DNA of 5,434 nt from an uncultured Porphyromonadaceae bacterium (lineage in GTDB: Bacteria; Bacteroidota; Bacteroidia; Bacteroidales; Muribaculaceae): NCBI GenBank assembly GCA_900549445.1, contig UROS01000153.1, positions 1-5,434 on the forward strand, in the 5' to 3' direction. Under the pieces are notes generated by a model. The model was not told where the DNA came from, did not search any database, and saw only the letters and a program-made list of their open reading frames with translations. Positions 1-5,434 of this stretch are shown here, in pieces. Position 1 is the first letter of the stretch, and each line of letters begins with the position of its first letter. Position numbers and translations under genes: made by a program.

Positions 1-1
1 T

Positions 2-88
2 GTGCACCACAACAATGAGAATGTTCAGAAAATAAGTGTAAAAGCGCCGGAGGCGAGCCACGGAGCCTGCCCGAGCCATCATTTTTAG
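2..88 (+). CDS. Possible C-terminal tail of a gene entering from the left edge (partial)
   Basis: From base 2 the plus strand is open for 28 codons up to a TAG at 86-88. The tail is hydrophilic and rich in His and Asn, and ends in ACPSHHF. It would be convergent with the minus-strand gene ending at 143. A weak hairpin with a T-tract just after the stop fits a plus-strand gene end. A 28-codon open run is not statistically convincing by itself. The exact antisense codons also form an open frame on the minus strand, starting with two ATGs at 82-77, that would read as the N-terminus of a membrane protein (an RLRR cluster, then a hydrophobic stretch ending ILIVVVH). I slightly prefer the plus-strand reading because of the terminator-like signal. 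I do not recognise the family. Confidence 0.3.
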   Translation: MHHNNENVQKISVKAPEASHGACPSHHF

Positions 89-106
89 GCCGCCTCAAAA
101 ATTTTT
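82..106 (+). terminator. Weak hairpin plus T-tract, candidate plus-strand terminator
   Basis: The T-run at 82-85 and AGG at 87-89 can pair with CCT at 93-95 and the A-run at 97-100, with one T/C mismatch and a three-base loop. Five T residues follow at 102-106. The stem is short and AT-rich, so termination would be inefficient. A longer-range alternative pairs GAGGCG at 50-55 with CGCCTC at 91-96. In the minus direction no T-tract follows the hairpin, so it does not serve the gene ending at 143 as a classic intrinsic terminator. Confidence 0.25.
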
Positions 107-142
107 ATCGGACAGCAATATTTCGAAATGGGGGATTCCGGA

Positions 143-1840
143 TCAGCGGCGGGTGATTCGGTAGAGGGTGGTAATCTGGCCGGTGTCGCAGCTCTTCAGC
201 GGTTTGGTATAGAGGGGCTCGGCGACTAAATCGCGGCCGTATTTTGCATTGAAGTCCTTGAAATCGTATTCTCCAATAAGAATGAGGGCGCTTTCGGTGG
301 CAGGCAAATCGTTGAGCGACTTAAATGGCACTATCCTGTCGGCAGTATAGAATCCGGCGGTATAGAAGCGGAGCATGTCTACGTTGATATAACCGAAAAT
401 CTTGCCGGAGGGCTGAATGCCATTGATCTCCCGGGCAATCGGATAATCGCTCTTTGTGTTGAGAACAGCCGGAAGAATGGTGGCCGACAGATTGAGGTAG
501 ATCACAACCGTCGCCGCAAGTGCCGTCGCCATAAGGCGTCCCTTTCCTTTGCTTTTACAAGCGACAACGAAAGCCGCGATTCCGACGGCAAACGCCAGCG
601 ATATGAATGTCCAGCTGACCCACGTCAGATGAACACTCTGAAGAGCCCCGACAAATGCTGCCGCGGAAGGCTTCATTGCGGCCATATAGGCAGAAATGTC
701 GACATAACGCAACGCAATCATGACGGAGGGGAGCAACAATGCCAACAGAGCCATAAAGAGGCCGTAGAAGTCAACAGTCATAGATTTTTTCCTCACAAGA
801 AACATTATGAGGAGGGTGACGAAATAGGCCAAAAAGGGATATACAGGGAGCAGATACACACTGCGTTTGCTCTTCGGGATGCAGTAAAACAGCACTATGA
901 CCACCACGGAGACCAATGAGAAAAGTTTTACGGAATCCATGTGGCGGAAACGGTACCACCAGTCGCCGGCGTCGCCATGCCAGCGCTTTATGGCCAGAAC
1001 AGAGAAGAGTACGAGAAGTGTATAGGGCAACATCCCGGCCACGAGTGTAATGAAATTGTAGTAAAACGGGTTTTCATGGCTCTCGTAGGACATCGTGCCG
1101 GTCATACGGCCGACATTTTCCTCCAAGGCGAGGTCGATGAACTCCTTTCCGCCCATATGGGCAGCTGCAACATACCAGGCAGCCGGAAGAAGGAGCGAAA
1201 GCAGAGCCATGGCAAACAAAACGCCGGTGGAGCGCCAGAACCGTTCTCCCCTCAGAAGGAAAAACACCCACATTACCAGACAAGGCAGGAAAACGCCCAC
1301 AGGCCCTTTGGTGAGCATTGCGCACGACATAAGCAATACGGCCCATATGGAGAATCCCGGGGCTTTGCAGCTGGCCCATCTGTTGTACATAAGATAGAGG
1401 GAACCGACCATGCATGCCGTGAGAACCATATCGGTACGGCAGTTTGCAGCCGCGCGGTAAACTTCGAATGCAGTAACGGTGACAATTGTGGAACACATTG
1501 CCACTATGTCGGAACCGGTTTCCGTGTGGCGGCGGATGAAAAGGTATCCTCCCATCGCCATAAGAATCGTAGCAACAGCACTCGGAAATCTCGCAGAAAA
1601 TTCAGTCACACCTCCGGTTAGCCAGGAGGAAGCCACAATCAGCCACGCCAGAAAAGGGGGCTTATAGGGAATATCGCCGCCACAACTCTCGGGGAGGATG
1701 TAGTTTCCGCTGTTGAGCATTGACACTGCCACGATGGCCTCGCGCGGTTCGCCTTTAGTATTGAAGAGCGTATCGCCAAGCCACGGAATAAACATAAGAA
1801 TCAGAACCGCGAGGGTTATCAGAAACAATAATCGGCGCAT
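143..1840 (-). CDS. ArnT/PMT-family (GT-C) membrane glycosyltransferase
   Basis: This 565-residue polytopic membrane protein belongs to the dolichyl-phosphate-mannose mannosyltransferase/ArnT superfamily. Members take a sugar from a polyprenyl-phosphate donor and transfer it to lipid A, glycan or protein at the outer face of the inner membrane. Visible landmarks are an N-terminal membrane segment (about 4-20), the first periplasmic loop with the acidic GEPREA motif (30-35) and YKPPF (59-63), RTDM with D137, LTKGP (176-180), HENPFYY (255-261) before a hydrophobic LLPY-like stretch, and SKRSVYLLPVYP (324-335), matching the SKGKLPYY-ILP region of ArnT. Many hydrophobic helices lie up to about 455, followed by a roughly 110-residue soluble tail. 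Length is close to E. coli ArnT (about 550). The ATG at 1838-1840 leads directly into the positively charged start of the first helix. It is transcribed divergently from the LPS operon. No aminoarabinose synthesis genes are in view, so the sugar is unknown and the name arnT is not justified. Confidence 0.88.
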   Translation of the reverse strand: MRRLLFLITLAVLILMFIPWLGDTLFNTKGEPREAIVAVSMLNSGNYILPESCGGDIPYKPPFLAWLIVASSWLTGGVTEFSARFPSAVATILMAMGGYLFIRRHTETGSDIVAMCSTIVTVTAFEVYRAAANCRTDMVLTACMVGSLYLMYNRWASCKAPGFSIWAVLLMSCAMLTKGPVGVFLPCLVMWVFFLLRGERFWRSTGVLFAMALLSLLLPAAWYVAAAHMGGKEFIDLALEENVGRMTGTMSYESHENPFYYNFITLVAGMLPYTLLVLFSVLAIKRWHGDAGDWWYRFRHMDSVKLFSLVSVVVIVLFYCIPKSKRSVYLLPVYPFLAYFVTLLIMFLVRKKSMTVDFYGLFMALLALLLPSVMIALRYVDISAYMAAMKPSAAAFVGALQSVHLTWVSWTFISLAFAVGIAAFVVACKSKGKGRLMATALAATVVIYLNLSATILPAVLNTKSDYPIAREINGIQPSGKIFGYINVDMLRFYTAGFYTADRIVPFKSLNDLPATESALILIGEYDFKDFNAKYGRDLVAEPLYTKPLKSCDTGQITTLYRITRR

Positions 1841-1856
1841 GTTGAAGTGATTTTAC

Positions 1857-1891
1857 CAAATTATAACGGTTTTGATTCCACTATTTGCAAA
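1857..1891 (-). promoter_or_regulatory. Candidate minus-strand promoter, proximal
   Basis: Read on the minus strand, TTTG at 1891-1888 is followed 22 bases later by TATAATTTG at 1865-1857. This is close to the Bacteroidetes TAnnTTTG element but has one extra base between TA and TTTG. Transcription would start only about 10 bases before the ATG of the ArnT-like gene, giving a very short leader. The distal candidate at 1910-1944 has a better -7 box, so the two compete. Confidence 0.3.
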
Positions 1892-1909
1892 AGCGGGTTG
1901 CGATTTAAT

Positions 1910-1944
1910 CAAATTTAACAGTTCGGCGAAGATTTCGGAGTCAA
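1910..1944 (-). promoter_or_regulatory. Candidate minus-strand promoter, distal
   Basis: The minus strand carries a perfect TAnnTTTG box, TAAATTTG, at 1917-1910. A TTG lies 24 bases upstream (1944-1942), slightly further than usual. It would give the ArnT-like gene a leader of roughly 65 bases. The region is AT-rich, so a chance match is possible. Confidence 0.35.
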
Positions 1945-1964
1945 GGTCAGGATTTGTGGTAAGG

Positions 1965-1998
1965 TTTGACACTCTGTATGAAAAATTTCTTAACTTTG
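1965..1998 (+). promoter_or_regulatory. Bacteroidetes-type sigma-ABfr promoter of the LPS core operon
   Basis: TTTG at 1965-1968 is followed after 22 bases by TAACTTTG at 1991-1998, an exact match to the Bacteroidetes TAnnTTTG -7 element, with the C that often follows at 1999. Transcription would begin at about 2003-2006. This is the only clear promoter seen ahead of the four plus-strand genes, so it probably drives them all. It also places any start codon before about 2005 (TTG at 1966, ATG at 1978) outside the transcript. Confidence 0.65.
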
Positions 1999-2007
1999 CA
2001 GAAACAA

Positions 2008-2025
2008 GCCGGGCGACTCCCCGGC
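2008..2025 (+). promoter_or_regulatory. GC-rich stem-loop in the operon leader
   Basis: GCCGGG at 2008-2013 pairs perfectly with CCCGGC at 2020-2025 around a six-base loop. It lies between the predicted transcription start and the ATG at 2038, ending 12 bases before it. No T-tract follows, so it is not a terminator. It could influence translation initiation or transcript stability, or be incidental. Confidence 0.35.
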
Positions 2026-2037
2026 CTACATTGCAAA

Positions 2038-2808
2038 ATGGGAAAAAAGATATCGGCGGTATTAAATACGTATAACGCAGAGCAGCATCTGCGCCGTGTG
2101 CTCGAAAGCCTCAGGGATTTCGACGAAATTCTCGTGTGCGATATGGAGAGCACGGACTCCACCGTTGAAATCGCCCGCGAATACGGATGCCGCGTGGTTA
2201 CGTTCCCGCGTGGCGAGCACCGCATCTGTGAGCCGGCGCGCGACTTTGCCGTACACTCCGCCGCCAACGAATGGGTTCTGGTAGTAGATGCCGACGAAAT
2301 CGTGCCTGACGAACTGAGAAAATATCTTTACGACTACATTTCCGACGGGACGTTCGCAGGCGCGCTCCTCGTTCCGCGTATCAACACCTTCATGGGCAGT
2401 CCCATAAACGGCACTCCCGATTATCAACTGCGATTCCTTCCCCGCGACAAGACAAAATGGCCCGCGGTGATACACGCACGTCCGGAAATCGACGGCGAAA
2501 TCCGCAAGATACCAAACCGGAGAGAGCTCAGCCTGTTTCATCTCGACAATCCGTCCATCGGGCAAAGAATAACAAAGATGAACGTGTATTCCGACTACGA
2601 GGTGCCGAAACGGATGAACAAAAAATACGGCGTACTCAGCATGATTTTCCGTCCGATGTTTTTCTTTCTCAAAGACTATATAGCAGGCGGTGCATTTAAA
2701 GACGGGCGGCGCGGGGTTGCCAAAGCATATATGTCGGCCATCTATCAGATGACATTGCTATCGAAGCTGACCGAGCGTCAGAACCAACCGGACAAAGACA
2801 ATGGCTAA
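2038..2808 (+). CDS. Family 2 glycosyltransferase, WaaE/LgtF (KdtX) type, LPS core
   Basis: This 256-residue GT-A enzyme probably transfers a hexose from a nucleotide sugar to the LPS inner core on the cytoplasmic side. The N-terminal fold starts directly with ISAVLNTYN (5-13), then DEILVCDMESTDST (29-42), where D35 and the ESTDST loop match the DSGSTDDT nucleotide-binding region of the WaaE group. The metal-binding DADE motif is at 84-87. H168 in LFHLDN and the basic-aromatic C-terminus (FFFLKDYI at 208-215, KDGRRG at 221-226) are also typical of this group and suggest peripheral membrane contact. I chose ATG 2038 over the in-frame TTG 1966 and ATG 1978. Both upstream codons lie within or before the promoter, and the fold begins at the fourth or fifth residue from ATG 2038. 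The 3' end overlaps the kinase gene by 8 bases. The exact sugar and acceptor cannot be read from the sequence. Confidence 0.88.
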   Translation: MGKKISAVLNTYNAEQHLRRVLESLRDFDEILVCDMESTDSTVEIAREYGCRVVTFPRGEHRICEPARDFAVHSAANEWVLVVDADEIVPDELRKYLYDYISDGTFAGALLVPRINTFMGSPINGTPDYQLRFLPRDKTKWPAVIHARPEIDGEIRKIPNRRELSLFHLDNPSIGQRITKMNVYSDYEVPKRMNKKYGVLSMIFRPMFFFLKDYIAGGAFKDGRRGVAKAYMSAIYQMTLLSKLTERQNQPDKDNG

Positions 2809-3544
2809 CACCGCATTTCACTCCGAAATAACAGGCATAACTCCGGCTATTGCCGAAAAACTGACGGCCGGGAGCGATACCGAAGTAATATACAGCGGAC
2901 GCAACCGTCTGGTCGCGTTTGAGCATGACGGCAGGCGATATGTGGCTAAAATGTTCAGCCGGCGCATAAAAAACGGGCTTCTGTACATGCTGCGTGAATC
3001 GAAGGCCAAAAAGTCGTTCAACAACGCCAAAGAGCTTCTGCGACGCGGCATTTCCACACCGGCACCGAGAGCCTACTATGAACGCCGCGGTCTGCTTAAC
3101 TACCTGAATGAGGCGTGCTATATATGCGACTACGAGGAGAGCATACCCCTCTGCGACGCAATCACCGGATACGGCGATTTATGCCTGAGGGCCTTTGCCG
3201 GATTTGTCGCCACCCTCCACGACCGCGGAATTCTCCATTACGATCTGAACAATACGAACGTGAGAGTAACCGTAAGCAGCGACAACGAATTTCATTTCAG
3301 CCTGATAGACCTGAACAGGATGAAATTCCATGAGCCGGGGCAGCAGATTCCGCTCGGAGAGTGCTTCGACAATCTGAGCCGGTTCAGCGGATTCGACAAA
3401 GGATTCATTACTTTTGCCTGCGAATATCTGCGGGCAAGAAATCTTGACGAATCGCGTCTGAAGGAGCTCGCATGGATAAAGATATGCCACGACAGAGCGG
3501 TGGACCGCAAGGGCGCCCTAAAAAGATTTTTCAGAAAACACTGA
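2801..3544 (+). CDS. Lipopolysaccharide kinase, Kdo/WaaP family
   Basis: This 247-residue protein-kinase-fold enzyme is predicted to phosphorylate Kdo or another inner-core sugar using ATP. The visible core is YVAKMF with the ATP-anchoring lysine K50, a probable partner glutamate E78 in AKELLRRGIS, and the catalytic loop LHDRGILHYDLNNTNV (139-154). In that loop D148 is the likely base and N153 the metal ligand. LIDLNR (168-173) follows, with D170 in the DFG-equivalent position. The HxDLN-x-x-N pattern is characteristic of the Kdo kinase/WaaP group rather than Ser/Thr kinases. No signal peptide or membrane helix is seen; the C-terminus is basic (KRFFRKH), which would suit the inner-membrane surface. 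It overlaps the upstream glycosyltransferase by 8 bases and lies 7 bases before the RfaS-like gene, so it is in the core operon. Bacteroidales LPS is known to carry phosphorylated Kdo, so Kdo is the more likely substrate (inference). Confidence 0.87.
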   Translation: MANTAFHSEITGITPAIAEKLTAGSDTEVIYSGRNRLVAFEHDGRRYVAKMFSRRIKNGLLYMLRESKAKKSFNNAKELLRRGISTPAPRAYYERRGLLNYLNEACYICDYEESIPLCDAITGYGDLCLRAFAGFVATLHDRGILHYDLNNTNVRVTVSSDNEFHFSLIDLNRMKFHEPGQQIPLGECFDNLSRFSGFDKGFITFACEYLRARNLDESRLKELAWIKICHDRAVDRKGALKRFFRKH

Positions 3545-3551
3545 CGCCACA

Positions 3552-4535
3552 ATGCTTTACATTATATATGAGGACAACTTCCTCTCGGATTACATTCTGA
3601 GGCCGCTGCGCGAACGCAACGACATAAGGCTGATACCTTTTGAACGCATAAGGTATCACAACTACAAGCGTCCGCTCTGGCTTGCCATGCGTTTTATCCG
3701 CGCCTCCATAATAGATAAAAAGGGATTTCTGACGGGATGGTATTTTCCTGAGAGATTCATCGGCCGGATAAGGGAGATAGGTAAAGAAGACAAAGTCCTG
3801 CTCTTTTCCATCCAGAACCTGAAGGAACTGATGGTGCTCGACAAGGAGCTTGAGAGCAAGGATAAGAACGTGTTTATATGGAATCCGCTGTGTGTGATAA
3901 ACCGCAACAAACGGAGCCGCAGCAAATATGCCCGCAAGATGCACGATGCCGGAATGAAGGTGTATACTTTCGACGAAGGCGACGCCAAGAACTACGGATT
4001 CGGGCTGCTGAATCAGATTTACCGCAGCCCGCGGCCCGGCGAGCTGGAGGAGACTGAATGCGACAACAACGGATGCGTGTTTTTCGTCGGCACTGACAAA
4101 CAGCGGTCGGGAAAGCTCGCCCGGCTGTCGGAAAGCTTTGAAAAAGCCGGGATAAAGTGCGATTTCCATATTTTACGCGATAAGAAGACCTGCGAGGAGG
4201 CTACTCTCCGAAAGTATTATTCGAGCCGTCTGGTGGAATACCCCGAATATCTCCGGCGCCTGCGGCAGTCGGCCTGCATGCTTGAAATCCTGCAGGAAGG
4301 ACAGTCGGGAATGACGGTGAGGACGCTCGAAGCACTGTTTTTCGGGAAGAAATTCATCACGAACAATCAGGGTGCCCGGGATTTCCCCTTCTATCATCCC
4401 GACAACATATTCATACTCGACGGCGACAGCACCGACGGACTTGCCGAATTCATGGCGCGCCCGCTGCATCCGATAGCAGAAGAGATTATCGCCCCCTACC
4501 GACTTGAAAACTGGATAAAAAAATTTGAACAATGA
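3552..4535 (+). CDS. RfaS-like lipopolysaccharide core biosynthesis protein
   Basis: This 327-residue soluble protein resembles the RfaS-type LPS core proteins common in Bacteroidales core loci. Landmarks are MLYIIYEDNFLSDY at the start, VFIWNPL (107-113), YTFDEGDAKNYGF (138-150), and FFVGTDKQR (177-185), which looks like the first strand and loop of a second Rossmann domain. ILQEGQSGMTVRTLEALFFG (246-265) follows, leading into KKFITNN. The two-domain pattern and the final GQSGMT-RTLEAL-KKFIT block are like the donor-binding half of GT-B glycosyltransferases, where a glutamate after a glycine-rich loop contacts the nucleotide sugar; E260 is the likely counterpart. A role as a core glycosyltransferase is therefore inferred, not shown. 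The gene starts 7 bases after the kinase stop and its own stop overlaps the next start in ATGA. The family assignment rests on remembered motif similarity and has not been searched. Confidence 0.72.
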   Translation: MLYIIYEDNFLSDYILRPLRERNDIRLIPFERIRYHNYKRPLWLAMRFIRASIIDKKGFLTGWYFPERFIGRIREIGKEDKVLLFSIQNLKELMVLDKELESKDKNVFIWNPLCVINRNKRSRSKYARKMHDAGMKVYTFDEGDAKNYGFGLLNQIYRSPRPGELEETECDNNGCVFFVGTDKQRSGKLARLSESFEKAGIKCDFHILRDKKTCEEATLRKYYSSRLVEYPEYLRRLRQSACMLEILQEGQSGMTVRTLEALFFGKKFITNNQGARDFPFYHPDNIFILDGDSTDGLAEFMARPLHPIAEEIIAPYRLENWIKKFEQ

Positions 4536-5338
4536 AAGTATCGCTAATAATTTCAACCTACAACCGTCCGGACGCACTGCGTCTGTGTCTGCTGAGCGCT
4601 TTCGCCCAGTCGAGAGTTCCCGACGAGATAATAGTAGGCGACGACGGCTCGAGAGACGATACCCGGAAACTAATTGAAGAAATGAGGAAAGACTGTCCGA
4701 CGAAGCTTATCCACGTGTGGCAGGAGGACAAGGGGTTCAGACTCGCCATGATGCGCAACAAAAGCGTTGCAGCGTCGACCGGTGAATATATTATAGAGGT
4801 GGACGGGGACGTGATACTTCACTGCGACTACGTAAAGGATCACCTGCACTTCGCCGAACGGGGATACTACCTGAAGGGCGGACGCACCAACCTTGGCAAG
4901 CGCCTCACGGAAAAACTTTGCGAAAAAGGAGAGCTCGTGCCCATACACTGGTGGACGCGCGGCATAGAAAGCAAGCCCGAAAACTCTATCCATCTGCCTG
5001 GCGTAGCCGAATATCTGGCCTTGCGCTACCGCCGCAAGAGAGAGGGAGCGCTCGGCTGCAATATGTCGTTTTTCCGCGATGACTACATGAAACTCAACGG
5101 ATACGACGAATTCTACGAAGGCTGGGGAGGCGAAGACGGCGATTTCGGGCGACGGCTGCAGATGAGCGGACTGACGAAAAAGCATCTGAAATTCGCGGGA
5201 ATCGTATATCATTTATGGCATGAGGACAAATATATGCAAAACAAACAGCTGAACTTCGACCATAGCATAAGGCCGGACATAAAGGTAAGATGCGACAACG
5301 GCATCGACAAGTACCTGACTGACAGCACCGAAAAATGA
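4532..5338 (+). CDS. Family 2 glycosyltransferase with galactosyltransferase-type C-terminal region (chondroitin-synthase-like)
   Basis: This 268-residue GT-A enzyme likely adds a hexose or N-acetylhexosamine to the LPS core or another glycan. The N-terminal GT2 half shows VSLIISTYNRPDAL (3-16), DEIIVGDDGSRDDT (31-44) with D37/D38 for nucleotide binding, DKGFRLAMMRN (66-76), and the DGD metal motif at 91-93. The second half carries GALGCNMSF (172-180) and GWGGEDGDFGRRL (197-209), the Glyco_transf_7C-type block with its acidic cluster E201/D202/D204, then YHLWH (226-230) with a possible metal-binding histidine. This arrangement is that of the half-modules of chondroitin polymerase KfoC and many bacterial single-sugar transferases. 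One module suggests a single transfer rather than a polymerase. Start ATG 4532 overlaps the preceding stop (ATGA), implying coupled translation. It is the last full gene of the operon. Confidence 0.87.
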   Translation: MKVSLIISTYNRPDALRLCLLSAFAQSRVPDEIIVGDDGSRDDTRKLIEEMRKDCPTKLIHVWQEDKGFRLAMMRNKSVAASTGEYIIEVDGDVILHCDYVKDHLHFAERGYYLKGGRTNLGKRLTEKLCEKGELVPIHWWTRGIESKPENSIHLPGVAEYLALRYRRKREGALGCNMSFFRDDYMKLNGYDEFYEGWGGEDGDFGRRLQMSGLTKKHLKFAGIVYHLWHEDKYMQNKQLNFDHSIRPDIKVRCDNGIDKYLTDSTEK

Positions 5339-5367
5339 AAGCATTTATTATCCAGCAAGATAAATAA
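5335..5367 (+). other. Coupled 10-codon open reading frame at the operon end
   Basis: ATG at 5335-5337 overlaps the TGA of the preceding glycosyltransferase (ATGA) and reads MKAFIIQQDK before TAA at 5365-5367. The geometry copies the upstream 4-base junction. It may be a remnant of a lost downstream gene, a leader-like peptide, or coincidence, since TGA preceded by A inevitably creates ATGA. No frame continues recognisably beyond it, so I do not call it a gene. Confidence 0.2.
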
Positions 5368-5434
5368 AAGTTTCCCGTTTTTAAAAGATATATTCTTAAA
5401 TTTCAGCGGATTACAAATTTTCAAATTTGCTAAA
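5368..5434. other. AT-rich intergenic end of window
   Basis: No gene is seen here. The stretch holds a weak AT-only imperfect inverted repeat around 5380-5400 (TTTAAAAGA with TCTTAAA). It also holds a direct repeat of CAAATTT at 5414-5420 and 5422-5428, the second being part of the palindrome CAAATTTG followed by C. CAAATTTG differs by one base from the TAnnTTTG box and could be a -7 element for a gene to the right, but no TTTG lies at the right distance. No convincing terminator hairpin is visible for the operon. Confidence 0.3.

Noticed and set aside
48..78. Imperfect repeat CGGAG...CGAGCCA, two copies in the first 80 bases
   Set aside because: Only two copies, with a 5-base length difference and low complexity. 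This is insufficient for a CRISPR, an operator array or a mobile element end.
941..1621. 226-residue plus-strand open frame
   Set aside because: It lies wholly antisense within the ArnT-like gene, whose family motifs run through this whole region. The translation is low in hydrophobic residues and rich in His, Arg and Gly, typical of an antisense shadow.
1872..2075. 67-residue plus-strand open frame across the intergenic region
   Set aside because: It spans the promoter and runs into the first GT2 gene out of frame; no family resemblance.
2062..2565. 167-residue minus-strand open frame
   Set aside because: It is a shadow of the first GT2 gene, whose DADE and ESTDST motifs show the plus strand is coding.
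3531..4169. 212-residue minus-strand open frame
   Set aside because: It is antisense to the RfaS-like gene, which has recognisable motifs and proper operon junctions. The antisense translation matches nothing I recognise.
4670..5212. 180-residue minus-strand open frame
   Set aside because: It is antisense to the second GT2 gene, which carries clear DGD and GWGGEDGD motifs.
5209..5424. 71-residue minus-strand open frame starting in the AT-rich end
   Set aside because: It overlaps the end of the second GT2 gene, has no promoter or family signal, and its N-terminal part reflects AT-rich sequence only.

Overview
The window looks like part of a lipopolysaccharide (LPS) core and outer-membrane glycan biosynthesis locus from a member of the Bacteroidota, most likely a gut Bacteroidales. 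Three things support this. The intergenic region carries promoter signals of the Bacteroidetes type (TAnnTTTG at about -7, TTTG at about -33). Start codons are preceded by A-rich sequence rather than clear Shine-Dalgarno sites. The gene set (WaaE/LgtF-like glycosyltransferase, Kdo/WaaP-type kinase, RfaS-like protein, chondroitin-synthase-like GT2) is a combination I associate with Bacteroidales LPS core loci. Taxonomy below order is a guess; mid-range GC and frequent ATA and AAA codons would fit Muribaculaceae or a relative.

Layout. Positions 1-142 hold the left-edge remnant: a short open frame that may be the C-terminal tail of a plus-strand gene ending at 88, followed by a weak hairpin and T-tract. 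Positions 143-1840 (minus) encode a 565-residue multi-spanning ArnT/PMT-type (GT-C) glycosyltransferase. Positions 1841-2037 are a divergent promoter region: one strong plus-strand promoter with a short GC hairpin in its leader, and weaker minus-strand candidates. Positions 2038-5338 (plus) are four tightly packed genes that read as one operon: a GT2 glycosyltransferase (WaaE/LgtF type), a lipopolysaccharide kinase of the Kdo/WaaP family, an RfaS-like LPS core protein, and a second GT2 glycosyltransferase with a galactosyltransferase-type C-terminal part. Junctions are an 8-base overlap, a 7-base gap and a 4-base ATGA overlap. After the last stop, another ATGA overlap opens a 10-codon reading frame and then AT-rich sequence to the window end.

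How they may work together (inference). The four plus-strand proteins appear cytoplasmic or membrane-peripheral. They would build and phosphorylate the inner core on lipid A-Kdo at the inner leaflet, with the kinase adding phosphate to Kdo or a core sugar and the three other proteins adding sugars. The divergent GT-C enzyme would act on the periplasmic side, moving a sugar from a polyprenyl-phosphate carrier onto lipid A, core or another acceptor. All families are known. The less settled points are the role of the RfaS-like protein, the donor and acceptor of the ArnT-like protein, and the coupled mini-ORF at the operon end. I saw no mobile elements, CRISPR arrays, tRNA or rRNA.
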